Shown here in pieces: positions 10,601 through 21,607 of a stretch of 64,000 bases of DNA. The DNA comes from Vombatus ursinus (taxonomy: Eukaryota > Chordata > Mammalia > Diprotodontia > Vombatidae). The first letter of the stretch is position 1. Every line of letters begins with the position of its first letter. The position numbers and the translations under genes are program-made. The DNA lies in NCBI RefSeq assembly GCF_900497805.2, contig NW_020954556.1:31052831-31116830 (forward strand). Direction: 5' to 3'. The notes beneath the pieces were generated by a model that saw nothing but the letters and a program-made list of their open reading frames with translations, did not search any database and was not told where the DNA came from.

Positions 10601-11188
10601 ATAATAGTATTCTTTCTATAAGAAAGAATCTTGGTCTAATTGAATACCAAGTAAGTCTTTTAGCTTCATTTATACTGTTGTAGTCTGAACTGTAAAATCT
10701 GGAGTTTAATATAGTAGCAGCAGTGAATTCTTTCACAGCTGAGCTCAGACTACACACCTTAATAATACCAGGAGACCAATCTAGAACCCAGGCTGTTCAG
10801 TCCTTAGCCAAACAGTTATGTGGGCAGACTTTATTTTTGGCATTTTGCGTGATTGGGGTCTCTCCTCTTTCAGCTCCTCTTCTTTGGACACCAATAGCCT
10901 CATAATGCCCAGGACTTTCATGAAGATCCTCAGCTAGGCTTGGCCTCCTGAGGGAGAACCCAATGATCGGGACAATTCCCTCCTTCCTGCTATCAGTCAA
11001 AACATACCTGTTCTGAAGGGTTGTGTCCCAGCCCTTCAGCGCACTGCCTTTTGCTTTCCAAGTTGATCAGAGCAACCAAACCTCACCCATCTTAGGCTAA
11101 ATGGGTGCTCATCAATGCTTCAAGTGTCATATTTCCCACATTAACAGTGACCTTCTGGAGACATAGTGCCTAAACTCAAAGAATTATT
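10601..11188. other. Unannotated sequence
   Basis: No repeat or gene seen. Opposing short frames at 10723-10905 and 10797-11000 lack domains. Confidence 0.4.
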
Positions 11189-11368
11189 AGGATCAGAGAT
11201 TTAGAGCTGACCTCAAAGGTCATCCAGTCCAAACCCTTCATTTTTCAGATGATCCAACATCGCTAAGTGACTTGTTTGAGGTTCTATAGGTAGAAATAAC
11301 AGATGTGGGATTCAAACTTGGGTCTTCTGACTCAGAATCCAGCATGCTTTTCAGTAACTTATATCTCC
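11189..11368 (-). repeat. MIR3/MON-type SINE, antisense
   Basis: GATCAGAGATTTAGAGCTGACC, GTCATCCAGTCCAAACCC, then GGGATTCAAACTTGGGTCTTC. Near-complete reversed element with degraded core. Confidence 0.8.
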
Positions 11369-11589
11369 TCATTAATTCTAATCATGAGAATTTCAGGCCC
11401 GGTGCTGTCAGTCCAGAGGACGAGGTTTGGGGAGCAGGGTACTGATGAATCTTGTGAATGTGCCTTAAATCAAAGTTAAGAGTTCAAGTCTACCAGGAGA
11501 CAAGCTTCCAGATCATGTGGAAAGTGGTTGGATTGAAGGCATTGACGGAGAACTTACTCATGGAAAGAAGGAAAGTTATCTTATTTTTT
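11369..11589. other. Unannotated sequence
   Basis: No repeat family recognised. Confidence 0.35.
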
Positions 11590-11850
11590 GAGTCTGGAAC
11601 ACATGCCTTTCTCCATTCTTCACCTCCAAGTTCTGTCTGTCATTTCAGGCCTGTTTCATGTCCTACCTTCTCCTATAAACCTTTCCTGAATACTCCAGAG
11701 CTCATGAATTTCTCTTTTCTCTGAATTTCTATAGTATTTACTACACAATTAAGCACTTCTTTATGTACTGCCTTGAATTTTGCCCTGCCCTATGTGTTAA
11801 TACTATGTCCTTGACTATGCTGTAAGGTCCTCAAGGGCAAGGAACATATT
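11590..11850 (+). repeat. L2 LINE 3' part, interrupted at its end by a SINE
   Basis: CCTTTCCTGAATACTCCAGAG, TGTAAGGTCCTCAAGGGCAAGG is the sense L2 3' region. The terminal CCTGGCACATAGTAGG part is absent because the next SINE begins there. Confidence 0.75.
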
Positions 11851-12110
11851 ATGTAATAGTAACTCACTTTTATATGATGCTTTAAAGTTTGCAAAGCACT
11901 TTCCTTACAAATTTTTATAATGCTTTAAAGTCTGCAAAGTGCTCCCCACTTAGGATTTACGCTAATGCAAGTATTATCATCTTTATTTTATGGATGACAA
12001 AACTCAGTGAGGTTAAGTGTCTCTCACATGGGAGGTTAAGTGCCCTGCCCCTGGTCACATGACTAGTGAATGTCCACAGCAAGATTTGAACCTACATTCT
12101 TCCATCTTTA
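11851..12110 (-). repeat. MAR/MIR-type SINE, antisense
   Basis: TTAAAGTTTGCAAAGCACTTTCC occurs twice in diverged form (11881 and 11922), a local duplication. Then come TTATTTTATGGATGACAAAAC and TGGTCACATGACTAGTGAATG. The SINE abuts the truncated L2 on its left. Confidence 0.75.
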
Positions 12111-12270
12111 GGTATGAAGATGGAAGGACCTGGGTTCGAATCCTGCTGTAGCCATTTATCAGTTGTTCGTGTTTTAACTCTTAGGTCCTGCTGCTTCTCT
12201 TCATCTGTATTTCTGCCAGTTCTGGGCATGTTGTAGATACTTTATAAATACTTTTTGCCCAAAGTTAACT
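12111..12270 (+). repeat. Degraded SINE fragment
   Basis: ACCTGGGTTCGAATCCTGCTG is a well-preserved B-box region of a tRNA-derived SINE, followed by CTTCATCTGTATTTC and ATACTTTATAAATACT. Core is partly deleted. Confidence 0.6.
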
Positions 12271-12539
12271 CTAATTGACCTCCATTTTTATTCCCCCGTG
12301 TTTGTGACATAGGATTTGCTGGTTGTTATATGAAAGTCGTATTCCCATGCTCCTTACCTCTGTTCATTTTCACAGGTGTGCTGGGGTGGGGGTGGAGGTG
12401 GGAGAGGTGGAGAATAAGCAGGCAGCTCAGTTTATGAGCCCTGGGTACACAGGCAGTTCTGGTGGAACTGAAAAGGTTACGTGTTGGTAGATTTTAAGAG
12501 AACGGCCAGGCTTTGATTCTAACTTTATTTGTCATGGTG
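12271..12539. other. Unannotated sequence with G-rich patch
   Basis: 12379-12413 reads CTGGGGTGGGGGTGGAGGTG and onward, G-quadruplex-prone. Otherwise nothing recognised. Confidence 0.45.
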
Positions 12540-12720
12540 TACTAGAAGGAGAACAATAATAGTTGATGGTTATAGAGTGCTCTCTGGTTACACAGTGCTT
12601 TCACATGCATTATCTCATTCCATCTTTGCAACAAGCCTGCAAATGGACAGGGCAGGTGTTGGCATCCTTGTAGAACTACAAAGTGAGAAGGGATTTAGTT
12701 AACCCCAACCAGGTGAAGAA
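12540..12720 (-). repeat. MIR-type SINE, antisense, left part
   Basis: AGAGTGCTCTCTGGTTACACAGTGCTTTCACATG and TTATCTCATTCCATCTTTGC is the reversed 3' region (sense: tail with ...GCACTGTG...). Confidence 0.6.
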
Positions 12721-12870
12721 TTCTACCTATAACCCTCCCAAGTGGTCATCCATCCCTCCTTAGCATCATACCCCCATTTACTGAGGAAAAAACTGAGGCT
12801 CTGAGAGATTGAATGAATTGCACCAGGAGTAGCAGACTTGAACTCTGGTCCAGGGTTCTTTGTACTATCC
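12721..12870 (-). repeat. MIR3-type SINE fragment, antisense
   Basis: CCATTTACTGAGGAAAAAACTGAGGCTC, GACTTGAACTCTGGTCCAGGG is a reversed core and head. Confidence 0.65.
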
Positions 12871-14270
12871 TCAAGGTAGCTTTGGAATACGAAATCAAAA
12901 TGAAAGCCCACAGTAAAGGGACAATAGTAGATGAGCCATTATTTCAAGGTGTGTAGTTTTTTTTTCCTTTTTAAAAATCATACCCACAGTTTGTAGCCCA
13001 TGGTTTCCTCTGTCAGATTGGCACATTCAGTACTTAGCCAGTAAATGTGGTCAATATCTCCTCTTGTTTGTCTAAATACACAATTGGACAATAAACAGTG
13101 CCCACGGAGAATACCTGGGGCCAGAGGTCTTCATTCATTGTTGATTTTAAACGAAACTTGATGCATAGGATGAAAAGAACCATTAGCAGGAAAGGGTTTA
13201 AACTACATTAGAGAAGGGGAGAAAATTGTCCAACATTTGGTCCTTACAACAATGCAAAAAAGAAAAGGGAGGGGGGTTAGTGGAGAGAGAGGAAGCTATT
13301 AGTGAAGCAAAAACTTACACACAATGGTCAATGGGAAATAGGCAGAGGGAATCATAAAGGACCTGTGTGGGCTTGAAAATAATGGATAAGTTCCTTGAAG
13401 GCTATCAGGCAGGAGAAGCATTCTTTTTCTACAGCTGAAAAAAGTTATGAACTCTCCCTGTTCATCTTCCTATCCATTCTCCAACCCATCTTCCCCTTTG
13501 TCAAAGGCCTTGTTGGCCATATAACTGAGAACATTTTGAGAGGATGGAAGAAAGGCTTCAACTGCTGTTTAACAAGTCCCACCTAATTGTTGGTTAGGAC
13601 TGGATTATGGGCTGGATTATGGAATTAAAATGGGGCCGTTAAGGCCACTGTTACTCTGCCAAAAGAGTTAACGAGTGCAAACTGAACTGTATGACCCACT
13701 AGCAGATGATTTACTACTTTATTTCAATAGTTCCTGAAAAACGATCTAATAAATCATTTTCCTTTTGTCTTAATGCTTAGTTTCTTCATTAGAAAAATGA
13801 GGAAGCTCCATGGTAATGTTTATCATAGAGAAAGTATTTTCAGTTAGTGGGTGTTTGCTGAGTATAGTGAGTGTGAATATTTAAGAAAAAAATCACAAGT
13901 TAATTTGGTGATAATGACTAGTACTGGATCAGTAACATTAGTAATTTGAGGTTAATTTGCCCCCAGAGAGTATCAATGGTGACTAAAACTCTATATATTT
14001 GTATATGCATGTCTAGTGGCCATTTTTGCTTGGGAGTATGATAGCACACTTGGCTAGAGAAAAGAGAAGCATGTTTTATATTTCCTGTCTTAGTCACCTC
14101 GGTTTCTTTGGTAGGGACTCTATGATAAAAGTCATTAAGGTATGGGTAGGAGTTGAAGGGGAGAGGCTCAGAGAAATAGGAGTGAACTATGAACAATTTA
14201 GGTATTCTGAATGGATATCTAGGGGTTAATGGATGCCAGGCTTCCTGTAGTCAATTATTCCACTTCTTTA
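12871..14270. promoter_or_regulatory. 1.4-kb repeat-poor block, candidate conserved non-coding DNA
   Basis: No transposon recognised. 12990-13260 contains ACAATTGGACAATAAACAG, with SOX-type ACAAT motifs on the plus strand. 13600-13920 contains AGCAGATGATTTACTAC and CTAATAAATCATTTTCC. The 63-codon and 92-codon frames here lack domains. Assignment as regulatory is inference. Confidence 0.3.
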
Positions 14271-14279
14271 TGGGCAATA

Positions 14280-14490
14280 TCAAGGAGTAATGGAGACCAG
14301 GGTTCAAATCCTACCTCAGATACTTATTGTGACTGATTGCGACCAAGTCATTTAATCTTGCTGAACCTGTTTCCTTATTTATAAAACAGGGCTATGGGTG
14401 CTTGCATGAGTGTAAACCCTGTGGGGGGGTGAAAAACATTTTGCAGTCTTTAGAGAACTATAGAAATATGAGTTATCACATGATTGTCTT
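14280..14490 (+). repeat. MAR-type SINE
   Basis: GACCAGGGTTCAAATCCTACC, AAGTCATTTAATCTTGCTGAAC, then AAACATTTTGCAGTCTTTAGAG and a TATAGAAATATGAGTTATC tail. Sense orientation with decayed core. Confidence 0.75.
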
Positions 14491-14627
14491 CATTTCCCCA
14501 GCAGCTATATGGCTTTTGATGCTGCTGGTGAGGCAGGATATGAACCAGTGACCTAAAAGCAAGAAGTTTACTTTGTTCTTGCCAGTGTCAATATCTCCAA
14601 AGCCCAACTTTCCGATGTTGAATATCT

Positions 14628-14805
14628 CCAGTTGATCCTGTATATGTCTTGTTTGTACATTGTCTTTTGCATGCTTTCTCTCGCATTAGTTCCTTAAGAT
14701 CAAGGACAGTCTTTTACCGTTCTTTGTATCCCTAGTACTCAGCACTGTGCCTGGCACATAGTAGGTGCTAAATAAATGCTTATTGACTGACTGATCCTCT
14801 TCCCA
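14628..14805 (+). repeat. L2-like 3' end
   Basis: CCAGTTGATCCTGTATATGTC begins a segment ending CAGCACTGTGCCTGGCACATAGTAGG plus TGCTTATTGACTGACTGA. The same opening (CCAGTTGATCCTGGATATATC) occurs at 57618, where it is the 3' part of an insertion with target duplications. Confidence 0.8.
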
Positions 14806-16094
14806 CCCCCAGTGGCACCTCAGAATTAACATTTAGATTTGGTTAGAGCTCATAGATGGGGTATTCTATTGAATTTGGTTATCCACCCCAAATTCTACCC
14901 ACATAGTTTTAGATAAACGTTTTTTTAAAAACTTTTTTATTAAAAGGTGCTACTCGTATAAACTATATTTAATGTACTTTCATGATCTTGTACACAAGGG
15001 AGCACTAGAAAATACTGTGCAGACAAAGCAAAAGATAGTGATTGAATCTCTTTAAAATATCACTTAAGAATACACTTTATGATTCCTCTCCTTAAGTTTT
15101 ATTACTGACTTTAGTGATTCACAATAGAGCAGCTGCATTGTGGGAATGGGCAGTCCATTAAGATGTGTATCATATGTACTTGGTATTACATATAATATTT
15201 AAAAAAACCTCTTAATCTTTAACCTCAGTACTACATAAAGGTGCAGAGGATCAATTATAGATAAAAAGAGGGGAGATCTCAGAGGACTAGCAAACTTATT
15301 GGCAGTTTCTCAAGGTACAGTTCTGGGTCTGTATATATTGGTATTTAGCTTTCCAAGGCTCAGACAAGTAGAGACATTGTAATTGATTTTATTTGAAAGC
15401 AAGAGATGGGGCCAAAGGGGAACTTTTGGTCTCGAGTTTTTGCTTTCAACCCATATAAAGTAAGCATTAGTACCAGAGGTGTTTAATGGTGTTCATTTTT
15501 TTTTTTTTTGGACAAATGTGTGAATGGGAGCCTTAGGCAAAACAAACTCCACCTCCCCAAACTTCAAAGGCTGTGGGAATGATCCCTGCCCTCCGACCCA
15601 TCCTTAATTGGCCTATGCTGCTAGAAGCAATTAAAACTAAGGGTCTGATTCATAAAAAGTGCACATGCCATTTAAGTGTGCAGGGGGGGTTTCCTGTACT
15701 TAAATGGGGTTGGAGGGTAAGGAAGGGTACAAGGCACTTTGTTGTTCAAGGCCAACATTTAGAACCTCACTTCACCCTTAATGTCTTGAGGATCTAATAT
15801 CCTTCTCTCCCCAGGAAAGCTAGAGGAAGCCTCAGTGGCACTCCACGGTCTCCTGCTTCACGGGCTTGAGTCAACAGGAACCAATGGGGGAGAGTTGGTT
15901 GGAATGGCCTTTCTTGGCTAGTGAGAGACCCTTAGAATGTCTGGTGGGTTAGAGAAAAATCAGCTGCTTTAAGGGTGAAGCAAAAAGAAGGACATACCCC
16001 AAAAAAGACAGTAAGGAAAATGACTTACTGTCTCTTGAAATTTCACATCATCTCTACTTCAAATTTTTTCCTTTCCAGCTCTTCTCTGATCTGA
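14806..16094. other. Repeat-poor, unannotated sequence
   Basis: No recognised repeats in 1.3 kb. 15360-15400 has TGTAATTGATTTTATTTG, and 15590-15660 has CTTAATTGGCC and GCAATTAAAACTAAGG. A T run lies at 15499-15510 and a GC-mixed patch at 15836-15920. No gene model can be built. Confidence 0.4.
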
Positions 16095-16096
16095 GT

Positions 16097-16272
16097 GTGT
16101 GTGTGTGTATGTATATATGTAAATGTATATGTATATGTATTTGTGTATATATGTATCTATGTAGATGTATGTGTGTATATGTATGTGAATACATGCATGT
16201 ATGTATGTGTTTGCATGTATATTTATAATAAGATTATATATAATATCTATATATGTATATATATATTTATTT
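16097..16272. repeat. (TG)n/(TATG)n microsatellite
   Basis: 175 bases of GTGTGTAT, TATATGTA and TGTATGTG units ending in ATATATATTT. The open frames on both strands here are translated repeat. Confidence 0.95.
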
Positions 16273-16289
16273 ACCAGAAGCAAAAGATA

Positions 16290-16445
16290 TACCATATTAT
16301 AGTGCATGGACTGCTATATTTGGAGTCAGGAAGACCTAGGTTCAAATACCACTTTGGTCACTTATTTGGCGTGTGACCACGGAAACCTCTTTCAACCTCT
16401 ATGAACCTTGAGCAACTCTCTAAGGCTCAAAGTTAAGACTTTTGT
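16290..16445 (+). repeat. tRNA-headed SINE
   Basis: TATAGTGCATGGACTGCTATATTTGGAGTCAGG, AGACCTAGGTTCAAATACC, GTGTGACCACGGAAACC, then CTCTCTAAGGCTCAAAG. Sense head and B box are clear. Confidence 0.8.
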
Positions 16446-16479
16446 AACCTGCGTGAGTGGATGATGCCCCCACTCTCAT

Positions 16480-17440
16480 AAAACTACCAGACATTGACCT
16501 GTTGAAATCACAGGTCATTGGCATATTGGTGTTTTGCCCCATAATACATGAGAAAAAGCAAAAGGAATCGCATTGAGTTGGGAAAATACAAAAGAGATGA
16601 AGGTGCTGGAATTAGTTGTCCCCACATTGCAGCTTCTTTGGAAGCATTGGAAGTTCTAGGAAATGTAGGTCTTTTAAGGAAAGCAACAGAAATGGGCTCA
16701 TGGGAGGAAAAGTGTGATAGAAGTTTAAGACTTTTAATTATAATAACAGGGAAACACTTATTTACATTAACACAACTTTTACTTTCCCCCGGTTTACATT
16801 TTTTATGGCGACCTGTTGTTGCTAAGGTACTGAGTTCCTGTAATTTGTACTTGATTTCTGGCAATTTGTGCATATTTCTTAGGAAATGCTTGGTAAATGT
16901 ACTCCTTATAACCCGGAAGAGCAGACAGAAGTTTCAATATAAGATATTGATGCATGTAAAGGTACTTAATACCCTTAGAGATGCCTCCAGGCCTCTTATG
17001 TCCAACTTAAAATTGTCATTAAGCATGAGTTTGTTGCCTGGAATAAGCGATCATAATTTTTTGGGGAAAAACAAAACCTCTTGGTTATTAAAAAATGGTA
17101 GAATAATGTTTTTTGCCATAGCTATTTGTTGTAAGTTTGCTAAGCTGGAGAGCATCTAAAGGAGAGCTACCAGAATTGTGGAAGGCAGCAGTATACAGAT
17201 AAATCCTTAACATCTGGCTCTCTTAGAACGCACTACATACTTTTAAGTTTAATCTTTGTTATTAACATTTTTCTATTGCTTTCTTAAGCCTAGAAAATCA
17301 ATAAAGCAATAAAACCTCCCATGATCTGTAGCATTTGCCAATTTCCTAGGTTTGAATGATCACCCTGAAAATTTAACAATAGACTTTCACAAGCCGGTGT
17401 AAGCTGGCTAAAGTACACCCTTGAATGAAGATTTTGAGAT
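16480..17440. promoter_or_regulatory. Repeat-free AT-rich block, candidate conserved non-coding DNA
   Basis: Nearly one kilobase with no recognised repeat. Motif-like AT-rich sequence includes TTAATTATAATAACAGGG near 16733, AATTGTCATTAAGCATGAG near 17012, GCGATCATAATTTTTTGG near 17047 and AATCAATAAAGCAATAAAACC near 17297. A 203-codon plus frame (16548-17159) crosses it but shows no domain, signal peptide or helix pattern of a known family. About 0.4 such frames are expected by chance in 64 kb on six frames (61/64 per codon), so I do not call a gene. Confidence 0.4.
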
Positions 17441-17453
17441 TATGACATATGAC

Positions 17454-17505
17454 GAGGATTCTTAACCTGGGTCCATGAACTTAAAAATAAATATAGTTGT
17501 GTTAA
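17454..17505. mobile_element. hAT-like DNA transposon terminal fragment
   Basis: GAGGATTCTTAACCTGGGTCCATGAACTTAAA matches the terminus of the element at 42142. The rest is gone. Confidence 0.6.
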
Positions 17506-17859
17506 TGTAAATAAGTGTACTTGTTGGATGTGTTGAAGTAGAAGAGGTATTTATTCTGATGTAGCCTGGTTAGATGGGCACTGAGATTCCTTCTAAGTCT
17601 GAACATTTAGAATTTTGTGAACATTTCATGCATGAAGAGTACCAGAACCTCCTGAATCTTATAACATAAAAAATTCAGAAGAAAGGTGAACAACTTAGTG
17701 CATTTTTCAGATCATTATGTGTACGTGTATGTTGTATAGATCCCAGCATCCAGAACAATGATCATATTTGTCACTTTTTACATGGGTACTTGATATTCTG
17801 TAGCATTTTGGCATTGCATGCCAAAAGAATAAACAACAGTCTAGATGAACTAGTACTCT
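17506..17859. other. Unannotated sequence
   Basis: Mixed AT-rich sequence, nothing recognised. Confidence 0.4.
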
Positions 17860-17912
17860 GTTCTTCCTCCCTTTCTTCCTCCCTCCCTCCCTTTTTCTTC
17901 CTTTCCTTCTTC
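17860..17912. repeat. (TTCC)n microsatellite
   Basis: TTCTTCCTCCCTTTCTTCC-type run of about 50 pyrimidines, directly before a SINE. Confidence 0.85.
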
Positions 17913-18142
17913 ATCTAGTGTATAGAGTGCTGGGTCTGAAGTCAAGAAAACATCGAATTTGGGCTTAGACACTTTCTAGCTATGTATTCCTCTCTGCCTC
18001 AGTTTCCTCAATTTTAAAATGAGAATAATAATAACTGGCTTACAGAATTATTGTGAAGATCAAATGAAATAATATTTTAAAAAGCTTAATAAATTTAAAA
18101 AGCTTAATCTGACACACAGTAGAAGCTTAATAGAGGTTTGTT
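17913..18142 (+). repeat. MIR/MAR-type SINE
   Basis: AGTGTATAGAGTGCTGGGTCTGAAGTCAAG, CTGCCTCAGTTTCCTCAATTT, then GTGAAGATCAAATGAAATAAT. A small tandem duplication of AAAAAGCTTAAT(A) lies at 18078-18107. Confidence 0.8.
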
Positions 18143-18239
18143 TCCTCCCTTTCTTCTTCATTGATTTGTTTATGCTTTTTGTCTTTACATCAGTCATTTC
18201 CAGTTATAACGTCCTCCCTGGCACTGAACCTTCTCTTAT

Positions 18240-18640
18240 AAAAATTAAGCAAAAAAAAAAAAAGAAAATTCAACAAAGTCCATTGATACAGTGATAATAC
18301 CTAATACTATCTATACTATTTGGTACTTATAGCTTGACATGCCCCGCCCCTTCCAAGATGAAGGATACATTCTACCGGGTGACCCCAATGTTGGGTGTAA
18401 TTGCTCAAAGTTTGCCTTCTGTCTAGTGTTCTTTTTGTTGATGTGATTATAACCCTCATGTTGATTGTTTTTCTAGGTATGCTTATTTCATTCTTTATCA
18501 GTTCATACAAATCCTCCCATGCTTTTCTGAATTTTCCATATTCATGACTTCTTATGGCACTATAATATATTACTTTTATCTACTATAGTTCATTCATTCT
18601 CCATCTGATGGACACTTACCTTGTTTCTGGATCTCTGCTC
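18240..18640 (-). mobile_element. L1 3'-region fragment, antisense
   Basis: TTCATTCTTTATCAGTTCATACAAATC, CTTTTCTGAATTTTCCATATTC, CACTATAATATATTACTTTTATC, CATTCTCCATCTGATGGACAC. These blocks recur in the same order at 30460-30580, so both are pieces of one L1 3' UTR family. Recognition as L1 comes from memory of marsupial L1 tails. No coding part is left. Confidence 0.65.
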
Positions 18641-19500
18641 CTCCCCCGAATACTAGCACTCTTTTGCAGGAATGAACCTGAAGCATGATATACTAAACTC
18701 CTGGATTAATTTAGCCTTTCAGAAGCAAGGCCACTGCTACAAAGTCAATGATTGGTGATTCTAGAGAAAAAGGTGAGGGAAAGAGAAGAATGGGAGGGAA
18801 GGAAGGAGGAAGGGGGAGACCAGAATGGCGAGACATTTGGAGTATGAGATGGAGATTTAATAACAGGGATGGGGTAGCTCTGAAAAGTTGGGGAATACTT
18901 TTTTCTTGGCTCTGTAGAGGTCAGAAGCAAGTTGGAAGAGTTGCCAGCACTAAATGAAAATGAAAACATCAAAAGGCTTGCTTGTCTGTCAAAAGTATCA
19001 CTAAATCTTTTTGAACAACCCTGGGCAGTGAATTATGGAAGCATGGAATTGACTTACAGTTTATTTCTAGTAACAGTCAGTTACTATGTCAAATTTGAAA
19101 CCATCAGAAAAGCCTATAAAAATATATGGCAGAGTAACAGGCTACCTTGAGCTCTTTTTAACATGTGTAAAACTTCCAGGAGCATCCAGTTTGTACTCAT
19201 AAAAACGGAGAGATGCCCTTTATCTCCTCCCTCCTTCCTCCTTTCTTGTCATCTTATTTTTGGCCTCTCCCAAGACCCTCTGGGATCATTATTGGTGAAG
19301 AAAGCAAAAATGGTGTGTAGGTAAGAATGCGACATTATTTTTTCTGCTTGTTTTCATTAACTCATTCAGAACTTAGTTGATGATCTTTTGAATACTTGAG
19401 TCCTCTTTATGATGGAAACACTAGGTATGATGGTAGATGGTCACCATCTTACAACCATTCAGAATGGTGTGTTGAAAAATGGAATAGACTTGAATTCAGG
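18641..19500. other. Unannotated sequence with purine-rich patch
   Basis: 18765-18830 is nearly all purine on the plus strand (GGAGGGAAGGAAGGAGGAAG). No repeat family or gene recognised otherwise. Confidence 0.4.
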
Positions 19501-19640
19501 CGGTTAAACAATAAGCATTTATTTATCGCCTACTATGTGCCATGTCTTGTGTTAAATGTTGAGGAAGCAAAGGCAAAAATAGTCCCCGTCCTTGAGGAGC
19601 TCACAATCTAATAGGAGAGACAGCTTGTAAATAACTGAAT
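19501..19640 (-). repeat. L2 3' end, antisense
   Basis: TAAGCATTTATTTATCGCCTACTATG, GTCCCCGTCCTTGAGGAGCTC and ACAATCTAATAGGAGAGAC is the reversed L2 terminus. Confidence 0.8.
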
Positions 19641-20004
19641 ACATTTTTACATGTATTTATATATAAATATATAGATATATAATGTGTATAAGGAAACATA
19701 GCCTGAAAGGGTAAGGCACTAGAAGAAGAGACCTGTACTTAAGTCCGGTCTCTCATACTTATTGTCAATCAATTAACTAGCATTTATTGAGAGTCTAATG
19801 GTAGCCATCTCTACGGTGTGGGGAGGGGAGGGAAGGAAAAAAAGGAAAAAAAAAGAAAAAAATTTACATGATAACTATTAAATATTTGAAAGGAATAGTA
19901 AGTAGTACAGAATAGATTTGCAGTTTCATATGCAATCATCTTTTTGATACTGTATTATAGAAATGCTTGTTTTATTCCATAAATTAAAAATAAAATAACA
20001 ACTT
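19641..20004. other. AT-rich patch and A-rich tract
   Basis: 19650-19690 is TATA-rich. 19765-19800 has a 35-base L2-terminus-like remnant (CAATTAACTAGCATTTATTG). 19820-19862 is a G/A run (AGGAAAAAAAGGAAAAAAAA). Nothing else seen. Confidence 0.5.
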
Positions 20005-20110
20005 TTTTAAAGTGTCTACTATGTGTCAAGTACTATGCTAAGTACTGGGGCATGCAAAGAAAAGCAAAAAATATTTTCAAGGAGTTCACAGTCCAATGAA
20101 CTAGCTCCAT
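20005..20110 (-). repeat. L2 3' end, antisense
   Basis: GTGTCTACTATGTGTCAAGTACTATGCTAAGTACTGGGGC and TTTTCAAGGAGTTCACAGTC. Confidence 0.8.
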
Positions 20111-20204
20111 GACCATGAACTTGAGGGATAAACTTAGTGATAGACTGAAGTATTAATTTTTTTTAACAGGTTGAGGGATATGGGTTTTATGAATTATTTT
20201 TCTT

Positions 20205-20465
20205 CACCCTTTAGGCAGAGTGATGTTGTGGCAAACCCTCTAGACTTAGACCTAGGAGAGAAACTGGGTTCAAATCTTTTGCTTCTAGGAATGTGGCTTT
20301 GGATAGCTCATTTAGCCTCTCAGAGACTCAGTTTCCTCATTTGTAAATTGACTCATTAGCATCTGTATTACCTTCTCTATAGGGTTTATTGACAAGACAG
20401 TGAAGATCTAAAGAGATAATGGATATAAAGCATTTTTGCAAACCATAGAACACTACTTAATTGAT
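20205..20465 (+). repeat. MIR/MAR-type SINE
   Basis: GGCAGAGTGATGTTGTGG, GGGTTCAAATCTTTTGCTTC, CTCAGAGACTCAGTTTCCTC, then GATAATGGATATAAAGC. Sense, near full length. Confidence 0.8.
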
Positions 20466-21342
20466 GGCAACCAGTGTTGATGTTGCAACCATCATTTCCA
20501 GTGGAAGGAAGGGCCTAGTGGAGCATACATTTGACCTAGAATCAGATGAAGTAAGCGATATCAAGTAATAGAATTGTTGGGGACTGGATCAAGAAATCAC
20601 CAGATTTATCACTGAGGTGTAAGATAAGAATATTTACTATTTCTAGTTGTGCACATATTAAATACGGCATTAAAATTTGATCCACAACTTTAGGTATTTA
20701 CCTTGACTTTCTTCATGTTGGCACAGTCATGTTGTTTTGACTTGAAGCCACTAGGAATACAGATATGCCGCACTTGCCTCCATTTTGAAGGCAATTCAAG
20801 TGATTCTAGTGATCTAATAAGATTATTTAGGCCAGGGATGGTAGCATAATACTTAGATGTTCCTATGGCAGGTAGTTGATTCTGAGCTCTAGCTTGTGTT
20901 TCTATTGCAGACACTCTGGTATCCAACATTTAGGCATTGTGAAGCTATCTCACAGGCCTCTATGCCTATGATAGTGGTTGGGCAGCTGTAGGCATGCCAG
21001 GGGTCCAAAGGTCTCCCTAGATTTGAATTTCAGTCCCAGGAATCTGGCATCAGAAGTCTCCTTTGTAATCCTTCCTCCTCTTTCTTTTACAAAAGGCCTC
21101 TGTTTTTTGGAAGAATGATGAAAAAGACTCTGGGATAGGGGACTGAAATTCAGTTGAAGACTTACCCCCACATAACGTCTGAGGCTATTGAAGGTAATGA
21201 TAAAACAGACAACGAGAAGGGTTTTTTTAGTGTATTTTTTTTAAAGTATTTGACAAAATACCTTGATATATGCATATATGAGCTGCCTATCCATGTTCAT
21301 TCACTCTGGGGATTATAAGGTCTTTTCTTGGGTAGTATTAAT
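20466..21342. other. Unannotated sequence
   Basis: No repeat recognised. Minus frames at 20690-20929 and 20950-21171 show no domain. Confidence 0.4.
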
Positions 21343-21531
21343 AATTCTTAAAATTTTGGGGGTCATAGACTCCTTTTTCAGTTTTGTGAAACCTATATGC
21401 CATCCCAGAATAATGTTTCTAAATTCACAAAATAAAATACATAGGATTACAAAAGAAACCAATTATATTAAAATGCATTTATCAAGATATTTTCAAAATG
21501 CAAGTTTGTAGACCCCAGGTTAGGAATCAGT
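21343..21531. mobile_element. hAT-like nonautonomous DNA transposon, 190-bp form
   Basis: Opens near AATTCTTAAAATTTTGGGGG, has CCCAGAATAATGTTTCTAAATTC, AAAATACATAGGATTACAAAAG and GTAGACCCCAGGTTAGGAATC. Same internal order as copies at 37006 and 49226. Confidence 0.75.
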
Positions 21532-21579
21532 GGACTAAGTGACTTATTAGCATGTGTATTTGTATTAGTATAGATCAGC

Positions 21580-21607
21580 ATTTGTGTGTGTGTGTGTGTG
21601 TGTGTTT
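21580..21607. repeat. (TG)n microsatellite
   Basis: About twelve consecutive TG units. Confidence 0.95.

Noticed and set aside
16059-16376. Tyr/Ile/Val/Cys-rich frames on both strands
   Set aside because: Translated TG/TATG microsatellite.
16548-17159. 203-codon open frame as a gene
   Set aside because: Near chance length for the searched space, AT-rich, no domain, no signal of exon or promoter around it.
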